A program made the translations under genes and the position numbers. DNA of 51,205 nucleotides from an uncultured Bacteroidia bacterium. GTDB taxonomy: Bacteria; Bacteroidota; Bacteroidia; Bacteroidales; UBA932. Positions within the stretch are counted from its first letter, which is position 1, and each line of letters opens with the position of its first letter. Shown here piece after piece: positions 16,804 to 25,767 of this stretch. The notes beneath the pieces are model-generated. The model was not told the origin of the DNA and made no database searches. It was given only the letters and a program-made list of their open reading frames with translations. The stretch is from contig CACZWU010000006.1 of NCBI GenBank assembly GCA_902784965.1, positions 1 through 51,205 of the forward strand. The letters are read 5' to 3'.

Positions 16804-19800
16804 TCACTCACTTTCCTTTTCAGGGGTTAATCGCTCATGCACGTTCTGGAAGAAAATATACAGGGCCGGTGTAATGAACAGGATGGCTATGATGCCCACG
16901 GCCATACCGCCCACCACACAGATGGACAACGACTTGTTGCCCACAGCGCCGGCCCCTCCTTCGACAATGAGCGGTACCATGCCGATGAACATCGTCAGGA
17001 CGGTCATCAGGATCGGACGCAGACGGTCGTAGCAGGCGCCTACGGCCGCATCGTAGACTGAAAGCCCCTCTTTGCGCTTTTGCACGGCAAACTCGGTGAT
17101 CAGGATGGCCGTCTTGGCGACCAGACCGATCAGCATGATCACACCCGTCTGCACATAGACGTTGACGCCCACACCCATCAGCGATTCCAGCGGACGGACC
17201 ACCAGATAGGCGCCGAAGATGCCGAACGGGATCGAAAGCAGCACGGCAAACGGGATGAACAGGGAGTTGTAGAGGCAGGCGAGGATGAGGTAGATCAGCA
17301 GCAGGGCAATGCCATAGATGATGGCGGTGTCATTCGATTGGGCGTTGACGGCCTCTTCGCGGGCCATACCGCCGTATTCATAGCCGTATCCGTCCGGGAA
17401 GACTTCCTCCATCAGTTCGGAGACGGCCGTACGTACGTGCGACGTGGTATAACCGGTAGCCGGCATGACGTTCATGTTATAGCAGGGGAACAGGTTGAAC
17501 CGGCGTTCCTGGGAAGGGCCCATGGTCTTGGTGAGGGTGACGAACTCCGATACCGGCGTCATCTTGTCGCCCGCCGGCACGTAAATGTTGTTGAGAACGC
17601 TCGGTTCCATCCGATAGTCGGCGCCCGCCTCGACGAGCACCTGATAGACCTTCCCGAACTGGATGTAGTTGCCGATGTAGGTTCCGGCCAGGTTGACGCC
17701 GATCGTCGAGACGACGGCCTGCGGGGAGATGCCTTTGCGTTTGCAGGCGGCCACATCGACATCGAGCTTGTATTTCGGGTAATCGGAGGAGTAAGAAGCC
17801 AGCGCGAAGGAGACCTCGGGACGCTGCTGCAACTTTTGGGCAAATTCGCTGCACAGTGCGATGAAGGTCTCGTTGTCGTCCGTTCCGGAACGGTCCTGGA
17901 TGTTCAGCTCCATCATGGAACCGGAGCCGTATCCCGGAATCTGCGGCATCTGGTAAGGCGTGACATCCGCTTCCGGCATGTTCATCATAGCCCAGACGGC
18001 GATTTTTTGCTGCACGTCCGCGATACTGTAGAAGGCACGTTCGTCCCAGTTTTTCAGGCGGACCATCAGGGTGGCGTAGTTGGTGCCGCCACCGCCGTTC
18101 ATCATGGAGTAGCCGGTGATGCCGCCCACCAGTTCCGTGTCGTCCAGCGTACGGACGAAAGACTCCAGTTTTTCTACCGCCGCCTGCGTCTCGTTCAGAT
18201 ACGTGCCGGAGGCCAGTGTGACGTCGACCATCAGGAATCCCTGGTCTTCCTGCGGCACAAGGTCTTTCTGCGCCGTTTTCATCAGCCATGCCATGCCGAT
18301 GCAGAAGATGATCAGCAGAATCCAGGAGACGACGGGGCGTTTGATGAATTTGCCGACGCCTTTGACATATTTGCCCAGCAATGCGTTGTAAACCGCGTCA
18401 TAGCCTTTCTTTACATAATAGTTAATGCCTTTCCGGTTCGCGTCTTTTTCTGTTTTGGGCTTGAGCAGGATGGCGCACAGGGCCGGACAGATGGTCAGCG
18501 CCGACAGGGTGGACAGGCACACTGAAGCGGACATGATGGTACCGAACTGCTTGAAGAAGGTACCCGACGTCCCCGACAGGAAGGTCACGGGGACGAACAC
18601 GGCAATGAACACGAGGGTGGTCGAGATACAGGCCGCCGTCACCTCGCCGAGTGCAGCCGAGGTGGCGGATGCCGCCGATTTGTATTGTCCGGTCTCCAAC
18701 TTCGCCATCACGGCCTCCACGACCACGATGGCGTCATCCACAACGGTACCGATGGCAAGGACCAATGCAAACAGCGTCAACAGGTTCAGCGAGAAACCTG
18801 CGGCCTTCACCATGGCGAAGGTTCCGATCAGCGAGACGATGATGGAAACGGAAGGGATCAGCGTCGCCTTGAAGTCCTGCAGGAAAAGATAGACGATGAA
18901 GATGACCAGCAGGATGGCGATGATGAGCGTTTCGACCACGCTGGACATGGAGGCGTAAAGGAAGTCATCCGAGGTCTCCAGCAATTTGAACTCCAGCCCG
19001 GCCGGCAGCGACTTCGAGATGTCGTCGATCACCCGGTTGATTTCGGCGTTGACCTGCGTCGCATTGGCGCCCGGCGCCTGGTTGATGATGATCAACACGC
19101 CCGGATGGCCATCGATGTTGGAACGGAACTCGTAGGACCTGTTTCCCAGTTCCACGTCGGCCACGTCTTTCAGATAGAGGATTTCCCCGTTCGGCATGGC
19201 ACGCACGATAATCTGCTCGAACTCGCTCATTTCGTTGAGCAGTCCCTGGAATTCGATGTCTATCGCGTTGACGGCACTTTCAAACCGGCCGACCGGCGAT
19301 ACGAAGTTCTGTTCGTTGACCGCGCTGATGATTTCATTCGGCGTGAGGTGGTACATGGCCAGCACATCCGGCTTGAGCCAGATACGCACGCTGTATTTGT
19401 CACCGATGAGCAGGGTCCGGCCCACGCCCGTGATACGGCTGATGGCCGGTACCACGTTGATGTCCAAATAGTTGGAGATAAACTTCTGGTCAAACCTGTC
19501 ATCGGTGCTCTCCAGGCTGATAATCTGCAGGATGGAGTTGACGCTCTTCGTCACCGTGACGCCTTGCGTCCTGACATCGGAAGGCAGGAGGCCCAACGCC
19601 TGGTTTACACGGTTCTGCACGTTCACGGTCGCCTGGTCGGCGTCGGTACCTTGCTTGAAATAGACAGAGATCTCGGCGGAGCCGTTGGAGAGCGCCGTCG
19701 AGGAGACATACATCATATCCTCCACGCCGTTGATCTGTTCTTCGAGCGGCATGATGACGGATTTCATCACGGTGTTGGCGTCGGCACCGCTGTAGGAAGC

Positions 19801-19953
19801 GCGCACCGACACCATCGGAGGTGCGATATTCGGATACTGCTCGATCGGCAGGGAGGAGAGTCCCACGAAGCCGATCAGGCAGATCAGCACGGCCAGTGCC
19901 AGGGCAGCCACCCAGTGACTGACGAAAAACTTCTGTTTCCGGACCTGTTCCAT
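16804..19953 (-). CDS. RND multidrug efflux pump permease (HAE1/AcrB family)
   Basis: Proton-driven inner-membrane exporter of hydrophobic or amphiphilic compounds. The 1049-residue protein has the full RND layout: TM1 at residues 14-31, large periplasmic loop, TM2-6, TM7, second periplasmic loop, TM8-12. The proton relay is visible as Asp406-Asp407 in GTVVDDAIVVVEAV. N-terminal FVGLSSLPIEQYPNIAPPMVSV is typical of the HAE1 group. The start lies one base after the adaptor stop. No TetR, MarR or AraC regulator is visible nearby, so control may be distant or constitutive. Substrates cannot be predicted. Confidence 0.96.
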   Translation of the reverse strand: MEQVRKQKFFVSHWVAALALAVLICLIGFVGLSSLPIEQYPNIAPPMVSVRASYSGADANTVMKSVIMPLEEQINGVEDMMYVSSTALSNGSAEISVYFKQGTDADQATVNVQNRVNQALGLLPSDVRTQGVTVTKSVNSILQIISLESTDDRFDQKFISNYLDINVVPAISRITGVGRTLLIGDKYSVRIWLKPDVLAMYHLTPNEIISAVNEQNFVSPVGRFESAVNAIDIEFQGLLNEMSEFEQIIVRAMPNGEILYLKDVADVELGNRSYEFRSNIDGHPGVLIIINQAPGANATQVNAEINRVIDDISKSLPAGLEFKLLETSDDFLYASMSSVVETLIIAILLVIFIVYLFLQDFKATLIPSVSIIVSLIGTFAMVKAAGFSLNLLTLFALVLAIGTVVDDAIVVVEAVMAKLETGQYKSAASATSAALGEVTAACISTTLVFIAVFVPVTFLSGTSGTFFKQFGTIMSASVCLSTLSALTICPALCAILLKPKTEKDANRKGINYYVKKGYDAVYNALLGKYVKGVGKFIKRPVVSWILLIIFCIGMAWLMKTAQKDLVPQEDQGFLMVDVTLASGTYLNETQAAVEKLESFVRTLDDTELVGGITGYSMMNGGGGTNYATLMVRLKNWDERAFYSIADVQQKIAVWAMMNMPEADVTPYQMPQIPGYGSGSMMELNIQDRSGTDDNETFIALCSEFAQKLQQRPEVSFALASYSSDYPKYKLDVDVAACKRKGISPQAVVSTIGVNLAGTYIGNYIQFGKVYQVLVEAGADYRMEPSVLNNIYVPAGDKMTPVSEFVTLTKTMGPSQERRFNLFPCYNMNVMPATGYTTSHVRTAVSELMEEVFPDGYGYEYGGMAREEAVNAQSNDTAIIYGIALLLIYLILACLYNSLFIPFAVLLSIPFGIFGAYLVVRPLESLMGVGVNVYVQTGVIMLIGLVAKTAILITEFAVQKRKEGLSVYDAAVGACYDRLRPILMTVLTMFIGMVPLIVEGGAGAVGNKSLSICVVGGMAVGIIAILFITPALYIFFQNVHERLTPEKESE

Positions 19954-19954
19954 A

Positions 19955-21097
19955 TTATCTTACGCTGACACCGTTAGACAATTTGCGGACACCGTTGGTG
20001 ACGATCTCATCACCGGGTTTCAGGCCGTCGATGATGTAGTATTCCGTTCCGTCGTTGGAAGGGAAGACCTGGCAGATCACACCCTCGACGGTTCCGTCTT
20101 CCTTGACGCGATAGAACATCATCTGGTCCTGGAGGCGGACGGCAGCCGTCTGGGGCGCGCAGAGAACGTTGCCTTCAAGAGGAATCACCACCTTGGCCGA
20201 CAGTCCGGAACGGAGGATGCCGTCGGGATTGGGGAATGCCGCTTTGCAGGTTACGGTTCCCGTCGAGGCGTTGACAATGGCATCGATCTTGTCGAGCATG
20301 CCGTCATGCTCATACGTGGAGCCATCCTTGAGCAGCAGCTTCAAGGGCGGGAACACATCGCCGATCTGTTTGCCCTTGGGCCCTTCCAGTCCTTTCTCCG
20401 TTACGCGAAGGCCGTATTCCCTGACCATCTCCAGCAACTGGGTTTCGGTGAGGGAGAATTTTGCCTTGACGAGGCTGTTGTCACTGACTGTGCACAGGGC
20501 AACGCCGCGGTGGGCCAGGTCGCCTTCTTCCACTTCCTTGTCTGCGACGAAACCGGTAATCGGGGAAGTGACGGTGCAATAGCCGAGGTTGGTTTTCGCG
20601 ATATTGAGCTGGGCTTCCGCCTGGGAAACGGCAGCCTTGGCTACTTCATAGGCGTTCAGGCTGGTCTGGAGCACGTAGTCGCTGATAATTTTCTTCTCGG
20701 CGAGCGTCCGGTTCGATTCGTACTGTAACCTCGTGGTCTCCATCTGGGCCTGCGCTGCGCTCAGGTTGGCCTGGGCCGACTGGACGCTCAGACGGAACTC
20801 CGTCGGGTCGATGACGAAAAGGGTCTGCCCTTTCTTGACCTTGATACCCGAACTGCAGTTGCACACCTTGATGATTCCTTCCACCTGGGGATAGATACTG
20901 ATTTCCGTATCGCCCGACAAAGTGGCGGGAAAAGTCAGCTGGTAGACCCGCGATTCGGGCTGCAGCACCTTCGTCTCGTATTTTACCTTTAGTTCCGCCG
21001 CGCCGTTGACTTTGTTTCCGCTTTTACACGAAACCATTATGCAGCATGCCGCGGCCAGAGCTGCACACATCATGAGGAAAGATTGCTTCATCATCAA
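19955..21097 (-). CDS. RND efflux periplasmic adaptor (membrane fusion protein), lipoprotein
   Basis: Links the RND pump to the outer-membrane channel. The lipoprotein signal ends in IMVSC (Cys24 from the first Met), after three tandem start candidates (21097, 21094, 21091). The order is lipoyl half (YPQVEGIIKVCNCSSGIKVKKGQTLFVID), alpha-helical hairpin (about residues 95-170, rich in Ala, Gln and Glu), lipoyl half (VTSPITGFVADKEVEEGDLAHRG), then beta-barrel and proximal domains. At 380 residues the length is normal. It is the first gene of the operon and starts about 36 bases downstream of a TATATTTG promoter. Confidence 0.95.
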   Translation of the reverse strand: MMMKQSFLMMCAALAAACCIMVSCKSGNKVNGAAELKVKYETKVLQPESRVYQLTFPATLSGDTEISIYPQVEGIIKVCNCSSGIKVKKGQTLFVIDPTEFRLSVQSAQANLSAAQAQMETTRLQYESNRTLAEKKIISDYVLQTSLNAYEVAKAAVSQAEAQLNIAKTNLGYCTVTSPITGFVADKEVEEGDLAHRGVALCTVSDNSLVKAKFSLTETQLLEMVREYGLRVTEKGLEGPKGKQIGDVFPPLKLLLKDGSTYEHDGMLDKIDAIVNASTGTVTCKAAFPNPDGILRSGLSAKVVIPLEGNVLCAPQTAAVRLQDQMMFYRVKEDGTVEGVICQVFPSNDGTEYYIIDGLKPGDEIVTNGVRKLSNGVSVR

Positions 21098-21136
21098 TAT
21101 ATGTTTTATTTATTATAAACGACGTAAAAAAACATA

Positions 21137-21144
21137 CAAATATA
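21137..21144 (-). promoter_or_regulatory. Efflux operon promoter -7 element
   Basis: Minus-strand TATATTTG fits TAnnTTTG. It is divergent from the cdd promoter, with the two -7 elements 14 bases apart, so the two promoters overlap functionally. Confidence 0.65.
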
Positions 21145-21158
21145 CGATAACTTTTGTG

Positions 21159-21166
21159 TATCTTTG
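21159..21166 (+). promoter_or_regulatory. cdd promoter -7 element
   Basis: TATCTTTG fits TAnnTTTG, 25 bases before the cdd start. Confidence 0.65.
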
Positions 21167-21191
21167 TAAGAATATACGCAAATCGTAGATT

Positions 21192-21665
21192 ATGGAGAAG
21201 AAGACATTGACCATTCCCTACGAGGAATATGCCTCCATCAACGAATTGAATGCGGATGACCGTGCGCTGCTGGAAGCGGCCATTGACGCCACCAACGGAT
21301 CCTATGCCCCGTATTCCCATTTCAACGTGGGTGCTGCGGTGCGGTTGGAAGACGGAACGGTCGTCAAGGGGGCCAACCAGGAGAACGCAGCCTATCCCTC
21401 TGGACTCTGCGCCGAGCGTACTGCTATGTTCGCAGCCAGTTCCCAATATCCGAAGGTGCCTATGGAAGCCCTGGCCGTGGTCTGCGCGCGCGACGGTTCG
21501 CTGATGATCAACCCGGGATCGCCCTGCGGCGCCTGCCGGCAGGTGATGTCCCAATACGAACGCCTGGCCCTGAAACCCCTGCGCATCATCCTGGGCAGCG
21601 GCGGACCCATCCTCGTCTTTACGGGCGTGGAGTCGCTGATGCCGTTTATGTTCAATGATTTATAG
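21192..21665 (+). CDS. cdd: Cytidine deaminase
   Basis: Converts cytidine and deoxycytidine to uridine forms in pyrimidine salvage. The zinc site is complete: Cys73-Ala-Glu75 in GLCAERTAMF, where Glu75 is the proton shuttle, plus Cys112 and Cys115 in PCGACRQ. The substrate-binding segment YAPYSHFNVGAAV lies at about residues 38-50. At 157 residues it is a small tetrameric-type enzyme with an N-terminal extension of about 20 residues. Its 3' end faces the SRP RNA gene transcribed towards it. Confidence 0.96.
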   Translation: MEKKTLTIPYEEYASINELNADDRALLEAAIDATNGSYAPYSHFNVGAAVRLEDGTVVKGANQENAAYPSGLCAERTAMFAASSQYPKVPMEALAVVCARDGSLMINPGSPCGACRQVMSQYERLALKPLRIILGSGGPILVFTGVESLMPFMFNDL

Positions 21666-21694
21666 AGAAATGGAATCCTTCGCGCCGGGACACG

Positions 21695-21798
21695 AAAAAA
21701 GGGTAAGCTTGATATATCGCACCGCTACAACCACCTACCCTTGCTGCCTTCCGACCCTGGGGGAGTTCAGTGGGAGCTGGTCGTATACGACTTACCCC
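21695..21798 (-). ncRNA. ffs: Signal recognition particle RNA (bacterial small SRP RNA, 4.5S-like)
   Basis: The minus strand carries the conserved apical core GGGTCGGAAGGCAGC (21743-21757), with the GGAA tetraloop and asymmetric loop bound by Ffh. Terminal pairing brings together GGGGTAAG (21791-21798) and CTTACCC (21701-21707), giving one long hairpin about 100 bases long. A T-run (21695-21700 on the minus strand) directly follows the closing stem and ends transcription. A TACCTTTG promoter starts 5 bases upstream. There is no Alu-domain, as expected for the small bacterial type. Confidence 0.93.
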
Positions 21799-21802
21799 GG
21801 CA

Positions 21803-21810
21803 CAAAGGTA
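21803..21810 (-). promoter_or_regulatory. SRP RNA promoter -7 element
   Basis: Minus-strand TACCTTTG with TTG 22 bases upstream (21833-21835), which falls inside the first codons of mnmA. The predicted start matches the first base of the terminal RNA stem. Confidence 0.7.
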
Positions 21811-21827
21811 AGTATTTTTTTGAATAA

Positions 21828-23012
21828 ATGAACAAGAAAGCCAAGATCTGCATCGGACTCTCCGGCGGCGTCGATTCCAGCGTGGCCGCTTTGCTGCTGA
21901 AACAGCAGGGCTGCGACGTGTTTGCACTTTTCATGCAGAACTGGCACGATACCACAGGCACCCTGCACGGAGAATGCGAATGGGAGGAGGATCGGGCGGT
22001 TGCCGAGATGGTGGCCCGGAAGATCGGCATTCCCTTCCATTTCGTGGACCTGAGCGACAGTTATCGGCAGCGGGTCGTGGACTATATGTTCAGTGAATAC
22101 GAGAAAGGACGCACGCCCAATCCCGACGTGCTGTGCAACCGCGAGATCAAGTTCGACGCCTTCTGGAAGGCGGCACAGGAACTGGGGGCGGACTACGTGG
22201 CGACGGGGCATTACTGCCGCAAGGACAGTTTCGTCGCGCCGGAAGGCCGCACAGTGTACCGCATCCTGGCGGGCAGCGACCCCAACAAAGACCAGAGCTA
22301 TTTTCTCTGCCAGCTCTCACAGGCACAGCTGGCGACGGCCCTGTTCCCCATAGGTGAGCTCACCAAGCCCGAAGTGCGGCGCATCGCCCGGGAAGCCGAG
22401 CTGCCCAGCGCCGCAAAGAAAGACAGCCAGGGCATCTGCTTCGTGGGCAAGGTTGACCTGCCGGTGTTCCTGCAACAGAAACTGAAGTCGCACGAAGGCG
22501 ACATCGTGGAGATTCCCCGCAGTTTCTACGAAGGCCGGCCTGCGCCGCAGACGCTGGAAGAAATGGCCGCGCCCATCCGCTACCGGCGGGAGGACGGCAA
22601 GGTCATCGGCAAGCATATCGGCGCACAATACTACACCATTGGGCAGCGGAAGGGCCTCGGCATCGGCGGACACGCCGAATCCTGCTTCCTGATTGCCAAC
22701 GACATCGACAGGAACCTGATTTTCGTAGGGGAGGGGCAGGACCACCCCGGCCTGTACCGGAAGGCCCTGCACATCTGTCCCGAAGAAGTACACTGGATCC
22801 GCCCCGACCTGGCCCTCGCTCCCGGCGAAGACCGCCGCTACCAGGTGCGCATCCGCTACCGCCAGCCCCTGCAAGGAGGCGTGCTCCATGCCCGGGAAGA
22901 CGGGCTTTACATCGAATTCGACCAGCCGCAGCGCGGCATCACGCCCGGCCAGTTCGCCGTCTGGTACGCTCCGGACGGAGAGATGGTGGGCAGCGGCGTG
23001 ATTGACCAATAA
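21828..23012 (+). CDS. mnmA: tRNA-specific 2-thiouridylase
   Basis: Adds sulfur to U34 of Lys, Glu and Gln tRNAs using ATP. The N-terminal PP-loop reads GLSGGVDSSVAALLL (about residues 8-22). The two sulfur-relay cysteines are Cys103 in VLCNREIKF and Cys204 in GICFVGK. The C-terminal beta-barrel includes HIGAQYYTIGQRKGLGIGG. At 394 residues it is slightly longer than average. The start codon region overlaps the upstream promoter sequence of the oppositely transcribed SRP RNA gene. No clear plus-strand promoter was found. Confidence 0.96.
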   Translation: MNKKAKICIGLSGGVDSSVAALLLKQQGCDVFALFMQNWHDTTGTLHGECEWEEDRAVAEMVARKIGIPFHFVDLSDSYRQRVVDYMFSEYEKGRTPNPDVLCNREIKFDAFWKAAQELGADYVATGHYCRKDSFVAPEGRTVYRILAGSDPNKDQSYFLCQLSQAQLATALFPIGELTKPEVRRIAREAELPSAAKKDSQGICFVGKVDLPVFLQQKLKSHEGDIVEIPRSFYEGRPAPQTLEEMAAPIRYRREDGKVIGKHIGAQYYTIGQRKGLGIGGHAESCFLIANDIDRNLIFVGEGQDHPGLYRKALHICPEEVHWIRPDLALAPGEDRRYQVRIRYRQPLQGGVLHAREDGLYIEFDQPQRGITPGQFAVWYAPDGEMVGSGVIDQ

Positions 23013-24533
23013 ATGATTTCCGTCATGAAACAGATTTCAGGAAGAATTCTCCTTTTCGTGTTTCTTGTTTGGGCTTTCACGGCCTGTGAGCCCGTTGAGC
23101 CCGACAACCCCGGCAAAAGCAATTCCGTGTCGCTCATGCGCTTTGCCTTCCCGGCGGGCGACAACCCCTCGCTGAACGCGACGGCGACCGCCATGTCCGT
23201 CAACAGTGTGTTCTGGGTTACTGTTCCTGCCGGCACCGACCTGACCCGGCTCGTTCCCGAAATCACCGTGTCGGAAGGCGCTTCGGTGACCGTGGCTGGT
23301 TCACCCTACACGCCGGGGAAGGCCTATGATTTCTCCGGCAATGTCGTGGGAGTGAAGGTGGTGTCGGAGTCCGGCGAACGGACGGGCAACTACCGCGTGT
23401 GCGTCAAGGAAGGCGAGCCGCAGGTCGACCGCTCCATCTACCAGTTCATGAACGACTTCAACGTACCGGGTGTTTCGGTATCGATCATGAAAGGCACGGA
23501 GGTGGTGTATTCCAGCGGCTTCGGCTTCGCCGTGGTGGAGAATGATACGCGCTGCACGCCCGACCATCTTTTCCGGATGGCCAGCATCTCGAAGCAGTTC
23601 TGCACGATGTGCATCATGACGCTCAAGGAGCAGGGCCGGCTCGAGCTCGACCAGCCGGTCTTCGGCGAGAAAGGCATCCTCAAGGGCCTGTACCACGATA
23701 TCACGCCTTACCACGAAGCGATTACAGTTCGCAATCTGCTCAGCCACAGCAGCGGCATCTGCAAAGGCCTGAGTGATCCGTGCTTCACCAATTCCTACCG
23801 CTTCTACAGCGGCACTTCCACTCCCGTTCCCACCGACACGCTGATCCAGCGCACCCTCGATGCCCGACAGCAGCCCTACGACGACGGGACGATGGTCTGG
23901 AGCCCGGGCATGGCCTACAACTACAGCAACGTCGGTTTCTGCATCCTCCACCGCATCGTGGAGGTAATCAGCGGCAAGGATTACGAGAGCTTCCTCAAAG
24001 AAGACGTGCTGGCTCCCATCGGCGTGACCGACACCCACATCGGCGGCTACCAGAACGAGCGCCGTTCCAATGAATGCGTCTACTACTCGCAGGGCGACAG
24101 CGACAGCTACCGCAATCCGCTGCGGCAAATGGCTGGCGCGGCTGGCATCATCACCTCTACCAACCAGATGATGAAGGTACTTACCTATCTGGATGGTGAC
24201 GACACGGTTCCTGACATCTTCAGTCATGAGACGATCGAAGAAATGTACACACCCTACCACTATGCGGGTTCCGGCACCTATGGCGAGAATTACAGGCGCT
24301 ACGGTCTGGGCTGGCGGATGAACCATTCCCGGCTCTTCATCGGTTCGCACTACCACGGCGGAAACATCGCCGGCACGGCCACCCTGTGGGTGGGGCACAC
24401 GGAAAATGGGATGAGTGGTGCCATCGTGTGCAACTCGCGCGCCTACAACAGCAATTCCAGCGGTGATATCGACGACAACATGTATCTCATCCTCGACGAG
24501 TTGCTCCGCTACTTCTACAACAAGGCCCAATGA
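23013..24533 (+). CDS. Serine hydrolase of the class C beta-lactamase/esterase family, lipoprotein
   Basis: Penicillin-binding-protein-like hydrolase, substrate unknown (D-amino peptide, ester or beta-lactam). The lipoprotein signal ends in FTAC; the true start is ATG 23013 or the Met five codons in (23025). Residues about 35-135 form a beta-rich domain resembling the Bacteroidota DUF5018-type module (VTVPAGTDLTRLVPEITVSEGASVTVAG). The catalytic domain has Ser191-Ile-Ser-Lys194 (SxxK), Tyr304-Ser-Asn306 (YxN) and His448-Gly-Gly (third motif), all in order. It begins immediately after mnmA and overlaps the next gene by ATGA, so it is part of a three-gene operon. Confidence 0.9.
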   Translation: MISVMKQISGRILLFVFLVWAFTACEPVEPDNPGKSNSVSLMRFAFPAGDNPSLNATATAMSVNSVFWVTVPAGTDLTRLVPEITVSEGASVTVAGSPYTPGKAYDFSGNVVGVKVVSESGERTGNYRVCVKEGEPQVDRSIYQFMNDFNVPGVSVSIMKGTEVVYSSGFGFAVVENDTRCTPDHLFRMASISKQFCTMCIMTLKEQGRLELDQPVFGEKGILKGLYHDITPYHEAITVRNLLSHSSGICKGLSDPCFTNSYRFYSGTSTPVPTDTLIQRTLDARQQPYDDGTMVWSPGMAYNYSNVGFCILHRIVEVISGKDYESFLKEDVLAPIGVTDTHIGGYQNERRSNECVYYSQGDSDSYRNPLRQMAGAAGIITSTNQMMKVLTYLDGDDTVPDIFSHETIEEMYTPYHYAGSGTYGENYRRYGLGWRMNHSRLFIGSHYHGGNIAGTATLWVGHTENGMSGAIVCNSRAYNSNSSGDIDDNMYLILDELLRYFYNKAQ

Positions 24534-25759
24534 AACGGCAGGTCGCTATCGTCGGCGGCGGCCCCGCCGGGATGATGGCGGCGATCCGGGCCGCAGAAGT
24601 CCTGGGCGACGGTGCGCGCGTGGTGCTGTTCGACAAGAACGAGCGGCTGGGCCGCAAGATCTACCTCACGGGCAAGGGCCGCTGCAACCTTACCAACCGG
24701 CGCGGTTGGGAGGAATTTTCTCCGCACATCCATCCCAACCAGGGTTTCCTCAAAAGCGCTTTCCGTGCTTTCTCCAACGAAGATCTTATCCGCTTCTTCG
24801 AAGAGGAACTCGGTGTGCCGACCGTTACCCTGCAGGGGCAGCGGGTGTATCCGGCCTCGCTGGTGGCGGGTGATGTGGCGCGGTCCCTGGAGCGGCGAGT
24901 GCATGAACTGGGCGTGGATATCCGTTACGGCACGTCGGTCGCTTCGTTGGCCGATCTGGCGGATTTCGGTGCGGTGGTCATTGCGACCGGCGGAAAGTCC
25001 TATCCGGTGACGGGGTCGACCGGCGACGGCTACCGTTTCGCTATGGAGGCCGGGCATACGGTGACGCCCGTTTTTCCGAGTGAGACGGCCTTGCTGCCCC
25101 AGGACTATGATCCGGGACTGCCGGGCATGGAGATGAAGAACGTGGGGCTGCAGCTGTATGTCGACCGGACAATGGTCGAGAGCGAGCAGGGCGATTTCAA
25201 CTTTACGGCCGACGGTCTGGAAAGCGGCATCGCCTACCATTTGAGCCGCCGCGCTGTCTGGGCCCTCTACAACGGCCAGCAGGTCGATATCGTGATGGAC
25301 CTCAAGCCGGCACTGACGGAAGCGCAATTAGTCAAACGTATGCAACGGGAGGAGCAAGCGGGTGGCTTTTGGAGCCGCGAGCATTTTTCTGCGAGCGGGA
25401 CAAAAGCCAGAGCTGCGGAGCCCGTTGCATTCCTTCGAAGATTCCTGCCGGAAGCGCTGATCGCGCCCTTTCTGCGCGCCCATCCGGGCCTGACGATCGA
25501 AAAGCTCCCCGCCGCCCTGAAATCCTGGCCCTTCCACATCGTCGACTACAAAGGCTTCGACCGCGCCGTCGTGACGGCAGGCGGTGTCAGCCTCAAGGAA
25601 ATCGTCCCCAAGACCATGGCCTCGCGCCTGCGGCCGGGCCTCTTCTTCTGCGGTGAAGTCCTCGACCTCGACGGCGACACCGGTGGCTACAACCTCCAGA
25701 TCGCCTTCTCCACTGGTGCCATGGCCGGCGCCAACGCCGCGAAGTACGTTTTAGGCTGA
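24530..25759 (+). CDS. HI0933/YhiN-family FAD-dependent oxidoreductase with an embedded repeat element
   Basis: Flavoprotein of poorly known role, annotated elsewhere as aminoacetone oxidase-like. The N-terminal FAD-binding motif is VAIVGGGPAGMMAAIRAA, followed by the family signature GRKIYLTGKGRCNLTN and, near the C terminus, VVTAGGVSLKEI...MASRLRPGLFFCGEVLDLDGDTGGYNLQIAFSTG. Between TEAQLVKRM and FLPEALIAPFL, residues from about 271 to 301 are encoded by an 89-bp nested inverted repeat (25341-25429) shared with an intergenic site. From memory of the family this loop is about 16 residues shorter elsewhere. The frame stays open, so the product is probably full length with a surface insertion; activity is uncertain. 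Confidence 0.9.
   Translation: MKRQVAIVGGGPAGMMAAIRAAEVLGDGARVVLFDKNERLGRKIYLTGKGRCNLTNRRGWEEFSPHIHPNQGFLKSAFRAFSNEDLIRFFEEELGVPTVTLQGQRVYPASLVAGDVARSLERRVHELGVDIRYGTSVASLADLADFGAVVIATGGKSYPVTGSTGDGYRFAMEAGHTVTPVFPSETALLPQDYDPGLPGMEMKNVGLQLYVDRTMVESEQGDFNFTADGLESGIAYHLSRRAVWALYNGQQVDIVMDLKPALTEAQLVKRMQREEQAGGFWSREHFSASGTKARAAEPVAFLRRFLPEALIAPFLRAHPGLTIEKLPAALKSWPFHIVDYKGFDRAVVTAGGVSLKEIVPKTMASRLRPGLFFCGEVLDLDGDTGGYNLQIAFSTGAMAGANAAKYVLG
25341..25429 (+). repeat. Nested inverted-repeat element, copy A (inside a coding sequence)
   Basis: Outer arms TGCAACGGG (25341-25349) and CCCGTTGCA (25421-25429) are perfectly complementary, as are inner arms TGGCTTTTG (25363-25371) and CAAAAGCCA (25401-25409). 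Three blocks match copy B: GCGGGTGG (25358-25365), the apex GCGAGCA-T5-CTGCGAGC (25377-25396) and CCAGAGC (25407-25413). Spacings between blocks are 11 and 10 bases, against 11 and 11 in copy B. The element is read through in frame as part of the flavoprotein gene. Copy B lies at 40760-40850. Confidence 0.8.
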
Positions 25760-25767
25760 ATGAATCC

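Noticed and set aside
17080-18525. 481-codon open frame opposite the RND pump gene
   Set aside because: Antisense shadow of a full-length conserved pump; no recognisable features.
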